Assembly (NCBI GenBank): GCA_964388445.1
Contig: CAYMAI010000011.1
Coordinates: forward strand, 1-61,220
Reading direction: 5' to 3'
DNA from: CAYMAI01 sp964388445
GTDB taxonomy: Bacteria; 4484-113; JAGGVC01
DNA: 61,220 bases
The position numbers and the translations under genes are program-made. Below the pieces are notes generated by a model, which did no database searches, had not been told where the DNA came from, and saw only the letters and a list, made by a program, of their open reading frames with translations. The stretch's first letter is position 1, and every line of letters begins with the position of its first letter. Positions 51,745-60,884 of the stretch are shown piece by piece.

Positions 51745-52809
51745 TTATTGAACCGTGAAGCCGGTGACTTCGCCCATCCACGTAATCTTGCGCACGTAAA
51801 ACTCGAGCGACTTCGTCACGTACAGGTTTTTCTTGCTGTCCACCGCGATGTCGTACCAGCCTTCGTCGAACGACGCCGCGAGACCGGTTCCTTCTTTGTC
51901 TACGGGCGGATTATTGGGCGAGCCCGCGAGCGTATAGACGTAGTACGAGTTCTTTTCGTCGTTCCACGAAATCTGGCGGATACACCTGTTGATGTAATCC
52001 ACGACGAAAATATTGCCGTCTTTATCTACGGTAAGGCCTTTCAGGAAAGCGCCGAACTTGGCAGACATCGCCGGGCCGTCGCGGAAACCAACCTGCCTGC
52101 CGCCCGCGCCGTCGAACGCGCCGGCAATCGTGGTGATTTCGCCGTTCGCGTATTTGCGGATAAGCCCGTGCGAGCCGTCCGTCATGAAAATTTCGTCGCC
52201 GGGGCCGACCGCGAGGTAAACCGGATTGTCTAGCTTCGCGCCGAGACCCGGTCCGTCGAAAAGCCCTTTCGATTCGCCCGCGCCGGAAATCATCGCGCCC
52301 GCGCCGGAGCCTTGATAGGTCGGCATCGCGCCCGCGACCCTTTCGATTACGCCCGTGTTCGACACGCGTATAAGCCAGCCGTTCCCCGACTCGCCGACGT
52401 ACACGTTTCCTTTGCTGTCGATGGCGAGACCGGAAAACCTGATTCGAGCCTGAATTACCGGGTCGTTCGTTAGTTCCGGCGCTTCTTTGTTGAGAATGGT
52501 TTCCTGGCGCATGTTCTGGGTCAGCCTGACTACTTTATCGGCCATCGGAAACGCCACGCCGTAAAGCGCCCCGTCCGGCCCGACGCGAAGAACGCTCAAT
52601 TTGTCGGTTTTGCCCAAATTTACATTGGTGCCGTTTTCGCGCTTGACGATCCAGCCGGAGTCGTTGTCCTTGCAGTGAAAATACAGAACGTCGTTTTGAC
52701 CGACCGCGACGGAATTGCAGCCGTCGGACGGAATCTGCGCGCTGCCCGGCACGAGCCACGCGGCGCCCGCGGCGAGCGCGAGAACAAAAGCAAAAATGAT
52801 TCTGCGCAT
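51745..52809 (-). CDS. Exported NHL-repeat beta-propeller protein
   Basis: A 354-residue protein with a signal peptide (cleavage near G-S-A-Q) followed by NHL-type propeller blades: G-L-A-I-D-S-K-G-N-V-Y-V, L-A-V-G-P-G-D-E-I-F-M-T-D, L-T-V-D-K-D-G-N-I-F-V-V-D and I-A-V-D-S-K-K-N-L-Y-V-T. It lacks the metal-binding residues of SMP-30 enzymes as far as I can see, so it is probably a binding protein. I chose the ATG at 52809 (AGGTGGG upstream) over the GTG at 52821. Convergent with the response regulator. Confidence 0.8.
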   Translation of the reverse strand: MRRIIFAFVLALAAGAAWLVPGSAQIPSDGCNSVAVGQNDVLYFHCKDNDSGWIVKRENGTNVNLGKTDKLSVLRVGPDGALYGVAFPMADKVVRLTQNMRQETILNKEAPELTNDPVIQARIRFSGLAIDSKGNVYVGESGNGWLIRVSNTGVIERVAGAMPTYQGSGAGAMISGAGESKGLFDGPGLGAKLDNPVYLAVGPGDEIFMTDGSHGLIRKYANGEITTIAGAFDGAGGRQVGFRDGPAMSAKFGAFLKGLTVDKDGNIFVVDYINRCIRQISWNDEKNSYYVYTLAGSPNNPPVDKEGTGLAASFDEGWYDIAVDSKKNLYVTKSLEFYVRKITWMGEVTGFTVQ

Positions 52810-53006
52810 ACCTTTACCCACCTTCCTTACCGCGCCTCTCCCCGCAAAGCGCGCATGGATTGTACCAGATGACGCTATCGAGACTTGTATTTTCGGTCGC
52901 GTGTTCGCCCGAAGTAAACCTTACGGCGGTTTCGGAGTCTAATAAAGGACGCCTGCCGCATCGTGCTATCCTTGCGGCGGGAAATCCGGTTTTTGAGAGG
53001 GAAAAA

Positions 53007-54350
53007 GTGAAAACGATTTACATTTCGGCGGTTTTCGCGCTCGCTTTCTTTGCGGCGGCGGCGGCGGCGCATTCGTCCGAGCTTTCGCTCACGGTATATA
53101 ACGACAATTTCGCGCTCGTGCGCGAAGTGCGGGATGCGAGCCTGCAGAAAGGAGGAAACGTCATCGTCGTCACCGGCATCGCGGCTTTGCTCGACCCGAC
53201 GAGCGTGCATTTCAAGCCGCTGAAAGGCCCGGCAACTTGGCTTCTCGAACAGAACTTCGACTACGACCTTCTTTCGAGCGACAAACTGCTGTCGAAATAC
53301 ATAGGCAAAACGATTACGCTCGTAGATTACACGACCGGCGCGCGCTCGCAGGTGAAACTGCTTTCGACGGCGGGCGGAATGGTCGTGGAAAAAGACGGCA
53401 CCGTGATGCTGAATCCGCCGGGGCGCGTAGAGCTTACTGGCGGCACGGGCGAGCTTTTGCTCGAACCCACGCTGAACTGGCTCGTCGAAACCGAAGCGGC
53501 TGGCGCCATCGATTACGAGCTTTCCTATATGACGGGCGGAATCAAGTGGAACTGCGATTACGTGTTTCTATTGTCCGACAACGAACGGACGGGCGATATG
53601 GAAGGCTGGGTGACGATCGACAACCGCAGCGGCGCGACATATAACGACGCCAAGCTCCAGCTAATCGCGGGCGATGTTAAACGAATAGATGATTTTCCAA
53701 AATACGATTTGGGCGGCGCGCCCGAAGCGATGCCGATGGCTGCGCGCGAGGCGAAGTCTTTCCAAGAGGAATCGTTCTTCGAGTATCATCTGTACACGCT
53801 GCCGAGGGCGACGACGATTAGGATGAACCAGACGAAGCAAATCAGCCTACTCAATGCCGCGGCGATTCCCACCCGCAAAATCTACGTTTATCCAGGCGGC
53901 GACAAGGTGAACGTCAAGGTCGAGTTCGACAACGAAGAGAAAAACCGGCTCGGCATCGCGCTGCCGAAGGGCAAAATCCGCGTGTTCAAGCGCGACTCGG
54001 CGGGGGTGCCGCAGTTCATCGGCGAGGACTCGATAGACCATACGCCTCGCAAAGAAACGGTGAGGCTATACATCGGCGACGCGTTCGACATCGTGGGCGA
54101 GAAAACGCGAATGAACTATCAAGACATCGGTCAGGGCTATCGCGAAACGTGGAAAGTCGTCGTCAAAAACCGCAAGGAAAAAGAAGCCATCGAGGTCATC
54201 GTCCCGCACCAGATTTACGGCGAATGGCGGATGCTCGAATCCACGGTCCCGCACGTAAAAAAGAGCGCGTTCGAAGCGGAATTCAAACTGCCCGTTCCCG
54301 CGGATTCAGAGCGCGAACTTAACTTCACGTTCGAAGTAAGGTGGAGGTAG
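53007..54350 (+). CDS. DUF4139-type exported protein, first of a tandem pair
   Basis: A 447-residue protein with a signal peptide (1-22 or so, Ala-rich). The mature part starts L-T-V-Y-N-D-N-F-A-L-V-R-E-V-R, typical of DUF4139 proteins, and continues as beta-rich sequence. Function unknown in this family. I chose the GTG at 53007, preceded by GAGAGGG, because the signal peptide begins there; the frame is open upstream to 52860. The mature coding DNA is repeated almost unchanged in the next gene. Confidence 0.8.
   Translation: MKTIYISAVFALAFFAAAAAAHSSELSLTVYNDNFALVREVRDASLQKGGNVIVVTGIAALLDPTSVHFKPLKGPATWLLEQNFDYDLLSSDKLLSKYIGKTITLVDYTTGARSQVKLLSTAGGMVVEKDGTVMLNPPGRVELTGGTGELLLEPTLNWLVETEAAGAIDYELSYMTGGIKWNCDYVFLLSDNERTGDMEGWVTIDNRSGATYNDAKLQLIAGDVKRIDDFPKYDLGGAPEAMPMAAREAKSFQEESFFEYHLYTLPRATTIRMNQTKQISLLNAAAIPTRKIYVYPGGDKVNVKVEFDNEEKNRLGIALPKGKIRVFKRDSAGVPQFIGEDSIDHTPRKETVRLYIGDAFDIVGEKTRMNYQDIGQGYRETWKVVVKNRKEKEAIEVIVPHQIYGEWRMLESTVPHVKKSAFEAEFKLPVPADSERELNFTFEVRWR
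53086..54350 (+). repeat. Direct repeat (1,265 bases) between the two DUF4139 genes
   Basis: Positions 53086-54350 recur at 54441-55705 (offset 1,355). By eye they agree throughout except for three synonymous changes in the last 75 bases (in codons for Pro, Ser and Glu). The sequence upstream, including the signal peptide region, is unrelated between the copies. Confidence 0.9.
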
Positions 54351-54355
54351 GAAAT

Positions 54356-55705
54356 ATGCATTACGCAAAGAAATTTTTCATTTTGTTATCGATGGCTTTT
54401 GCCTTAGCGCTTTCGCCTCTTACTGCACGTGCCGAAACCTCGCTCACGGTATATAACGACAATTTCGCGCTCGTGCGCGAAGTGCGGGATGCGAGCCTGC
54501 AGAAAGGAGGAAACGTCATCGTCGTCACCGGCATCGCGGCTTTGCTCGACCCGACGAGCGTGCATTTCAAGCCGCTGAAAGGCCCGGCAACTTGGCTTCT
54601 CGAACAGAACTTCGACTACGACCTTCTTTCGAGCGACAAACTGCTGTCGAAATACATAGGCAAAACGATTACGCTCGTAGATTACACGACCGGCGCGCGC
54701 TCGCAGGTGAAACTGCTTTCGACGGCGGGCGGAATGGTCGTGGAAAAAGACGGCACCGTGATGCTGAATCCGCCGGGGCGCGTAGAGCTTACTGGCGGCA
54801 CGGGCGAGCTTTTGCTCGAACCCACGCTGAACTGGCTCGTCGAAACCGAAGCGGCTGGCGCCATCGATTACGAGCTTTCCTATATGACGGGCGGAATCAA
54901 GTGGAACTGCGATTACGTGTTTCTATTGTCCGACAACGAACGGACGGGCGATATGGAAGGCTGGGTGACGATCGACAACCGCAGCGGCGCGACATATAAC
55001 GACGCCAAGCTCCAGCTAATCGCGGGCGATGTTAAACGAATAGATGATTTTCCAAAATACGATTTGGGCGGCGCGCCCGAAGCGATGCCGATGGCTGCGC
55101 GCGAGGCGAAGTCTTTCCAAGAGGAATCGTTCTTCGAGTATCATCTGTACACGCTGCCGAGGGCGACGACGATTAGGATGAACCAGACGAAGCAAATCAG
55201 CCTACTCAATGCCGCGGCGATTCCCACCCGCAAAATCTACGTTTATCCAGGCGGCGACAAGGTGAACGTCAAGGTCGAGTTCGACAACGAAGAGAAAAAC
55301 CGGCTCGGCATCGCGCTGCCGAAGGGCAAAATCCGCGTGTTCAAGCGCGACTCGGCGGGGGTGCCGCAGTTCATCGGCGAGGACTCGATAGACCATACGC
55401 CTCGCAAAGAAACGGTGAGGCTATACATCGGCGACGCGTTCGACATCGTGGGCGAGAAAACGCGAATGAACTATCAAGACATCGGTCAGGGCTATCGCGA
55501 AACGTGGAAAGTCGTCGTCAAAAACCGCAAGGAAAAAGAAGCCATCGAGGTCATCGTCCCGCACCAGATTTACGGCGAATGGCGGATGCTCGAATCCACG
55601 GTCCCGCACGTAAAAAAGAGCGCGTTCGAAGCGGAATTCAAACTGCCCGTCCCCGCGGATTCGGAGCGCGAGCTTAACTTCACGTTCGAAGTAAGGTGGA
55701 GGTAG
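54356..55705 (+). CDS. DUF4139-type exported protein, second of a tandem pair
   Basis: A 449-residue protein whose mature part is identical in sequence to the gene before it, but whose signal peptide (M-H-Y-A-K-K-F-F-I-L-L-S-M-A-F-A-L-A-L) is unrelated. The ATG at 54356 follows GGAGGTAGGAAAT, which also contains the end of the previous gene, so the pair is tightly coupled (5 bases between stop and start). The two signal peptides may give different locations or export rates for the same mature protein. Confidence 0.82.
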   Translation: MHYAKKFFILLSMAFALALSPLTARAETSLTVYNDNFALVREVRDASLQKGGNVIVVTGIAALLDPTSVHFKPLKGPATWLLEQNFDYDLLSSDKLLSKYIGKTITLVDYTTGARSQVKLLSTAGGMVVEKDGTVMLNPPGRVELTGGTGELLLEPTLNWLVETEAAGAIDYELSYMTGGIKWNCDYVFLLSDNERTGDMEGWVTIDNRSGATYNDAKLQLIAGDVKRIDDFPKYDLGGAPEAMPMAAREAKSFQEESFFEYHLYTLPRATTIRMNQTKQISLLNAAAIPTRKIYVYPGGDKVNVKVEFDNEEKNRLGIALPKGKIRVFKRDSAGVPQFIGEDSIDHTPRKETVRLYIGDAFDIVGEKTRMNYQDIGQGYRETWKVVVKNRKEKEAIEVIVPHQIYGEWRMLESTVPHVKKSAFEAEFKLPVPADSERELNFTFEVRWR

Positions 55706-55731
55706 GGGCGTGCCGTTGCACGCCAAAATTT

Positions 55732-56352
55732 TTACCCGCCCCGCACGATGTACCGCGTGCCGGCGGCGGGCATATCTTTGTTCGCGGCGTAGTAGGCGGC
55801 GATGATGTCGCCGATGAATTTCGCGCTGCCGTCCACCATGTTCACGCGCTCGAGAATTCCGAAACTCGCGCCGCCGTTCGCCAAGAATTTCGTGACCGCC
55901 ACCGAATAGACCTTGTCGGGGTCTATCGGCGCGCCGCCCACGCTTGCGCCCGTAACTTTGTTTTGGCGAAGATTCGGGTCGATGCTGACGGTAAGCCCGC
56001 TCACCTGCAGAAACCCGTTGTTCTTGCGCGGATAAAACTTCGCCGCGTTGTTTAGTATCGCCGCGACTTCTCTGCCGGTAAGCCTGACGAGCGCAACTTC
56101 GACCTCGGCTATGTCCAGCCGCGTGATGTCTTCCGAAACGACTTCGATGTTGACTAGCGTCGCGAGCGTGCCGGCGTCTATCATCGCTATGTCGCTTTGG
56201 TAGTGCGCGCGCATGGCGTCCGCGACGTAGTTTCCCCACGCGGTCTCCCCCGCCGTCGGGTCGAAATTTTGCTCCGCGGCGGATGCCGCCGGCAGAGCGA
56301 AAAGCGCCGCGGCCAGCACGGCGGTTATCAATACTCCCGCACGTTTATTCAT
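55732..56352 (-). CDS. 5'-nucleotidase C-terminal-domain-like exported protein
   Basis: A 206-residue protein with a signal peptide (about 1-26, A-S-A-A). The rest matches only the substrate-binding C-terminal domain of 5'-nucleotidase/UshA-type enzymes: G-N-Y-V-A-D-A-M-R, L-T-G-R-E-V-A-A-I-L-N-N, F-L-Q-V-S-G-L-T-V and K-V-Y-S-V-A-V-T-K-F-L-A-N-G-G. The metallophosphatase catalytic half is absent, so it may bind nucleotides without hydrolysing them, or work with a separate catalytic partner. The ATG at 56352 has GGGAG eight bases upstream. Convergent with the DUF4139 pair. Confidence 0.75.
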   Translation of the reverse strand: MNKRAGVLITAVLAAALFALPAASAAEQNFDPTAGETAWGNYVADAMRAHYQSDIAMIDAGTLATLVNIEVVSEDITRLDIAEVEVALVRLTGREVAAILNNAAKFYPRKNNGFLQVSGLTVSIDPNLRQNKVTGASVGGAPIDPDKVYSVAVTKFLANGGASFGILERVNMVDGSAKFIGDIIAAYYAANKDMPAAGTRYIVRGG

Positions 56353-56460
56353 AATGTTCACTCCCGTTGACCCAGGACGCTTATATTATACCCCGCGTTC
56401 GGCATACATGCACGGGAATAAGGGCGCGGCCCGGCGGGAATTCCCGTTTTCCGGTTGGTA

Positions 56461-56479
56461 TATAATCCGCGCTCGGAGG
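56461..56479 (+). promoter_or_regulatory. -10 element and ribosome-binding site of thyX
   Basis: TATAAT (56461-56466) is followed by GGAGG (56475-56479) and the thyX ATG at 56487. The leader would be only about 13 bases. No good -35 was seen. Confidence 0.45.
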
Positions 56480-56486
56480 TTTTCGG

Positions 56487-57350
56487 ATGGCGCATGACCA
56501 GAATCCCGCCGCGGAAGCGATGCTCGACGTGGAATATCGAGTGCTCGACAAGGGCTTCGTGCGGCTCGTGGACTATTTAGGCGGCGATCAGCGGATCGTG
56601 GACGCCGCGCGCGTTTCGTATTCGGGCAAGGAAGTGAAAACCTTCCGGCGTAATCGCGGGCTTATAAATTACTTACTGCAGCACCGGCACACCTCGCCGT
56701 TCGAACAGGTGATTTTGACGTTCCACGTCAAACTGCCGATTTTCGTCGCCCGCCAGTGGATTCGCCACCGCACGGCGCGCGTGAACGAAATCAGCGGGCG
56801 ATATTCAGTGCTTCACGACGAATTCTATGTGCCGTCGCCGGCGGACGTGCGCTATCAGAGCAAGTCGAACCGCCAGGGCAGAAGCGAAGAAGAAGTGCCG
56901 GACGAGCTTAAAAACCGCGTACTCGAAATTCTCGCCCGCGAGCAAACCGCGCTGTATGAAAGCTATGAAAAGCTCGTGGAAGACGACATCGCTCGCGAGC
57001 TTGCCCGCATCAACCTGCCGCTGTCGATATACACCGAATGGTATTGGCAAACCGACCTGCACAACCTGTTTCACTTTTTGAAACTCAGGCTCGACGCTCA
57101 CGCGCAGTACGAAATCAGGTGTTACGCGGAAAAAATGCTCGATATGGCGCGCGCCGTCGCGCCGCTGGCCACGGACGCGTTCGAGGAATTCGATATGTAC
57201 GCCGTAACGTTCTCCCGCTCGGAAATGAACGCTCTAAGGGCGAAGCTTTTGGGCGGCGAAGCGGAACTGAAAGACTTGGCGCTCGAAGAATTCGAAGCCA
57301 AGCTAAGGTTTTGCGAAAAACCGGACGGCGCCGGGAATGCCGGGGATTGA
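56487..57350 (+). CDS. thyX: ThyX, flavin-dependent thymidylate synthase
   Basis: A 287-residue ThyX. The signature R-H-R-T-A-R-V-N-E-I-S-G-R-Y-S (RHRx7S) is intact, and the FAD-binding H-R-H-T-S-P-F-E is upstream. It makes dTMP from dUMP using methylenetetrahydrofolate and FADH2, independent of ThyA. A tail of about 30 residues after the core (E-E-F-E-A-K-L-R-F-C) is less typical. A single gene with its own promoter. Confidence 0.96.
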   Translation: MAHDQNPAAEAMLDVEYRVLDKGFVRLVDYLGGDQRIVDAARVSYSGKEVKTFRRNRGLINYLLQHRHTSPFEQVILTFHVKLPIFVARQWIRHRTARVNEISGRYSVLHDEFYVPSPADVRYQSKSNRQGRSEEEVPDELKNRVLEILAREQTALYESYEKLVEDDIARELARINLPLSIYTEWYWQTDLHNLFHFLKLRLDAHAQYEIRCYAEKMLDMARAVAPLATDAFEEFDMYAVTFSRSEMNALRAKLLGGEAELKDLALEEFEAKLRFCEKPDGAGNAGD

Positions 57351-57493
57351 ACACGAGGGACCGCGAAATCGCTTTGTTACACGCGTAACAGCGCCGCGTG
57401 TCCCGGAAAATGTTGAATGGCGGAGTTTTGAGGGTAATAATGTCTGCGCCGCCCGCTTTCAAGCCTGCGGCAACCAATTTGGAGGATTAGTCA

Positions 57494-58513
57494 ATGAAGT
57501 TGATGAAGGAACTTTCCGAAGCCGCCGGCGTACCGGGGAACGAGGGCGCGATTCGCACTATCGTCCGCAGGGAGCTGAAGGGCAAGGTGGACTCGTTCAA
57601 GGAAGACGCGATGGGCAACCTTATCGCCTTTCGCAAAGGCAGCGCGAAAAACGCTAAAAAGGTGATGTTCGCCGCGCACATGGACGAAATCGGCTTTCTC
57701 GTGCGCTACGTGGACGACAAGGGATTTTTCAAAATCCAGCCGGTGGGCGGCTTCGACACCCGCAATCTTTTCAGCCGGCGTGTCAAAGTGCACACCGAAA
57801 AGGGCGTTTTTCCCGGACTTATCGAGCCGGCGGGCAAACCCATTCATATGTCGTCCGCAGAAGAGCGCTCCAAGTATCTGGACGTTAACGACTTCGCGGT
57901 GGACGTCGGACTTCCCGGCGAAAAAGTGAAAGACATGGTTCGCGTGGGCGATATGGTCACGCTCGACGCGGAATTTCAACAGGTCGGCGATTATTGGTGC
58001 GGCAAGGCGATGGACGACCGCTGCAACGTCTGGATCGGCATCAACGCGATGAAGCAAATGCGGCCGCCGAAAAACGACGTTTACGGCGTATTCACGGTGC
58101 AGGAGGAAGTGGGGCTGCGCGGCGCGATTACCGGCGCGTTCGGCGTCGCTCCCGACGCCGGCGTCGCGCTCGACGTTACGCTTGCCTGCGACACGCCGGG
58201 AGTGCCGGACGACCTGCACATATCGAAGCTCGGCGGCGGCGCGGCGATTAACGTGATGAACGGCGCGGTCATAAGCGACCGGGAACTCGTGGACGAATTC
58301 GTGCAAATCGCAAGGAAAAACAATATCCCGTACCAGCTGGACATTCTGCCTCGCGGCGGCACCGACGCGGGCGCGATTCAGCGCGCGGGAAGCGGCTGCA
58401 AGGTAATCACGATTTCCGTGCCTTGCCGCTATATTCACACGACTACCGAGTGTATTCATCCGGACGATTTGAACGCATCGCTGAAACTTCTCACCAAATA
58501 TCTAGAAGCGTAA
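57494..58513 (+). CDS. M42-family aminopeptidase (glutamyl aminopeptidase/endoglucanase-like)
   Basis: A 339-residue M42 metallopeptidase. Metal and catalytic residues: A-H-M-D-E-I-G-F (His and Asp), D-D-R-C-N (Asp bridging two metals), V-Q-E-E-V-G-L-R-G (Glu pair), and the final T-T-T-E-C-I-H (His). A cobalt/zinc-dependent aminopeptidase for peptide turnover. The ATG follows GGAGGA by about 7 bases. Confidence 0.93.
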   Translation: MKLMKELSEAAGVPGNEGAIRTIVRRELKGKVDSFKEDAMGNLIAFRKGSAKNAKKVMFAAHMDEIGFLVRYVDDKGFFKIQPVGGFDTRNLFSRRVKVHTEKGVFPGLIEPAGKPIHMSSAEERSKYLDVNDFAVDVGLPGEKVKDMVRVGDMVTLDAEFQQVGDYWCGKAMDDRCNVWIGINAMKQMRPPKNDVYGVFTVQEEVGLRGAITGAFGVAPDAGVALDVTLACDTPGVPDDLHISKLGGGAAINVMNGAVISDRELVDEFVQIARKNNIPYQLDILPRGGTDAGAIQRAGSGCKVITISVPCRYIHTTTECIHPDDLNASLKLLTKYLEA

Positions 58514-58628
58514 ACCGCAAAGCTCGATTTCCCGCCGACCCGGCGCAACGCTTCGCGCGCGAAATCCGGTTTCTTTCGTGTATAATTCCGGTGCGGCGCG
58601 CGTTAACTTTCGGGGCGAGGAGAAAGGC

Positions 58629-59030
58629 ATGTTCATTTTGAGGTTTTTTAAATATTTCCCTACGTTTTTCGCGCAAGGGATAGGGTGGGTCCAGCTAATG
58701 TACCTTTGCCGCGAGGGCGTCGACCCGAAAACGCCCGCGAGCGTAAGGTGGTCGGTGGAATTGAAGCGGACGTCGAAACCGCCGGAAACGGACCGCGAGA
58801 GGCTGATGCCCGTCCAGAAAAACACCGTAATTTTGAAAGACCTCACGATGCTCAAACCCGACTCGATTATCTATCACTCGGACGACAGCGAAAAGGCTGA
58901 CCTCGTTATGGCGAAAATCAAAGGCGACCTTTTCAAAATGCCCTGCCACGAGTTTTACGAGCGCTGGGTCGTGCATCCGAACTACGACTTCCTCATTACG
59001 GAAAGCGACAGAATGGACTTCGGCGGCTGA
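58629..59030 (+). CDS. Hypothetical protein
   Basis: A 133-residue protein with an N-terminal hydrophobic, Phe-rich segment (about 2-25), then a polar domain with L-K-D-L-T-M-L-K-P-D and a C-terminal Y-E-R-W-V-V-H-P-N-Y-D. No family recognised. The ATG at 58629 follows GAGGAG. It may be membrane-attached. Convergent with the lptB gene. Confidence 0.55.
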   Translation: MFILRFFKYFPTFFAQGIGWVQLMYLCREGVDPKTPASVRWSVELKRTSKPPETDRERLMPVQKNTVILKDLTMLKPDSIIYHSDDSEKADLVMAKIKGDLFKMPCHEFYERWVVHPNYDFLITESDRMDFGG

Positions 59031-59084
59031 TTTTGACTGAAATAGCAGCGATGCGGTTTCGTTAGCAGCTGCTGCGCCAAACCG

Positions 59085-59978
59085 CTAAACAGTTTCGCCC
59101 AGTTCTTCCTCGATGATTTTTTTCATCCGGTCGCTGTCTAGTTTGTCCAGCTTGAACCGCTCGCCGAGGAAGTATTTGCGCGCCATTTCGTTCGCGGCGA
59201 TTTCCTCCGGCGTGCCTTCGACCAGCACCTGGCCGTCCAGCAGCACGTACGCGCGGTCGCAAATATCCAGCGTTTCGCGAACGTTGTGGTCGGTGATTAA
59301 AACGCCGAGGCCTTTTTCTTTCAAATGGCTGATGATGTCTTTCAGGCTTTCGATGGTTATCGGGTCGATGCCCGTGAACGGCTCGTCGAGTAGCAGAAAG
59401 TCCGGATTTCCCGCCAGCGCCCGCGCCACCTCGGTGCGCCGCCGCTCGCCGCCGGAAAGCACATATGCCTTGCTCTTGCGAATCTGGTCGATATTGAATT
59501 CCTTGAGGAGCGGCTCGAGCTGTTCCTTTTGTTCGCGCTTCGGTTTTCCGATGCTTTCCCAAACGAGAAGTATGTTGTCTTCCACCGTCAGTTTCTTGAA
59601 CACGCTCGATTCCTGCGAAAGATAACCGATGCCGTGGCGCGCCCGCTGGTAAATCGGAAGCCGGGTTATGTCGGTGCCGTTCAAAAAAACCTTGCCTTTG
59701 TTCGGCGTCACGAGCCCGATAATCATATAAAAAGTGGTCGTCTTGCCCGCGCCGTTCGGCCCGAGAAGCCCTACGGTTTCGCCCGTGCGCACGTGGACGC
59801 TGACGTCGTTTACGACGTTGCGGCCGCGATAGGTTTTGATTACGTTTTTGGCTTCGAGCAATTTCACGGTTCCGGGCGCGCCCGTGCTCCCGCCGTAGCC
59901 GCCGGGTTCGATTACGCTTGTGCGGCCTTCCGCTGGAACGATGCCGCCGCCGCCTGTATCCACAGTGAATATCATCAT
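59085..59978 (-). CDS. lptB: LptB-type ABC transporter ATPase
   Basis: A 297-residue ABC ATPase: Walker A G-P-N-G-A-G-K-T-T (near 75), signature L-S-G-G-E-R-R-R, Walker B F-L-L-L-D-E-P, and H-loop T-D-H-N-V. The arrangement L-S-G-G-E-R-R-R-T-E-V-A-R and D-E-P-F-T-G-I-D-P is that of LptB, the motor of lipopolysaccharide transport. The first 38 residues (Gly-rich) are not part of the family and the true start may be the GTG near 59867. It implies an outer membrane. Confidence 0.88.
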   Translation of the reverse strand: MMIFTVDTGGGGIVPAEGRTSVIEPGGYGGSTGAPGTVKLLEAKNVIKTYRGRNVVNDVSVHVRTGETVGLLGPNGAGKTTTFYMIIGLVTPNKGKVFLNGTDITRLPIYQRARHGIGYLSQESSVFKKLTVEDNILLVWESIGKPKREQKEQLEPLLKEFNIDQIRKSKAYVLSGGERRRTEVARALAGNPDFLLLDEPFTGIDPITIESLKDIISHLKEKGLGVLITDHNVRETLDICDRAYVLLDGQVLVEGTPEEIAANEMARKYFLGERFKLDKLDSDRMKKIIEEELGETV

Positions 59979-60050
59979 TTATCCGACAGGGAAATATAGC
60001 ACAGCGTTCGGTTCGCCGCGCTTTTTCCGCGGCACCACGGCTTCGCGGGC

Positions 60051-60674
60051 TTACAAACCAAGAATCTCGATTCCGCGGCGATATTTGCCCCGTCTGTCGG
60101 CATTCCAGCCGTATTTCGCGTGGATGAACTCGTACGCTCTAAGCACCGCGCCTTCGCCGATGCCGTGGTCTTCGAATTCGAGGACATATTCTTCCGCATG
60201 CAGCCCCGGGTCGTCCGGGCAAACGTATGCCACGCTGTCGAAGCTGACGTCCAGATGCGCCGCGTCCGTGCCGAGCGAGCATTGCTGATAGTATTCGTCC
60301 ACGACAAGCTGGGTCGCGAGCGCTTCGCTGCCGAGCGAGACCGCGAAGTGGTTGGCGAAGTCGATAATGGTTTTCCAATCGCCTTCGACGAGCCGCATCC
60401 GCACTTCGTCGCGAATCATAAGAATCTCGTGGCTTTCGATCGGATATTTAATCGTTAGCCGTAGTTCGTTTTTCCGGCCCGGAATATATTTTTCGCGCAG
60501 CCGCAGGCTTGCGCGCGTCGTCATAAGCTTTCGCTTGCGCGTGTCCAGGTAATGGTCTGTCGTTTTGCCTTCGGACGAGCCGATTAGCGGCAGTCCGAGG
60601 TGGCCGGCCACCTGCGCCATCAGATCGCCGAAGTCCGTCTCGGCGCCGATAATTTCAACTTCTACTTCCCGCAT
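60051..60674 (-). CDS. CYTH-domain protein (class IV adenylate cyclase/ThTPase-like)
   Basis: A 207-residue CYTH (tunnel) protein. The N-terminal E-V-E-V-E-I gives the E-x-E-x-x/E-x-E metal motif; then T-D-H-Y-L-D-T, A-S-L-R-L-R-E, T-I-K-Y-P, L-D-V-S-F-D and E-Y-V-L-E-F-E line the tunnel. Its substrate is probably an organic or inorganic triphosphate. It cannot be assigned between cyclase, ThTPase and related classes here. Confidence 0.75.
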   Translation of the reverse strand: MREVEVEIIGAETDFGDLMAQVAGHLGLPLIGSSEGKTTDHYLDTRKRKLMTTRASLRLREKYIPGRKNELRLTIKYPIESHEILMIRDEVRMRLVEGDWKTIIDFANHFAVSLGSEALATQLVVDEYYQQCSLGTDAAHLDVSFDSVAYVCPDDPGLHAEEYVLEFEDHGIGEGAVLRAYEFIHAKYGWNADRRGKYRRGIEILGL

Positions 60675-60884
60675 TTAACTCTCCTGCCAACAGGCCCGGG
60701 GATTATATCACGGGCGAGGTAGCCGGTTTTCCGCCGGTTTTTCGAAAGCCGGCCGCGTTCATCGACCGCCATACCGGATAAAAATCCGCCATTAGCTCCG
60801 TCCTTTTTCGCTGAGACAAAATCATTTAATCGAGGTATTAGTTACTTTGGAAGAATTGACAATTTACACACCGGGAAGTGCGCC

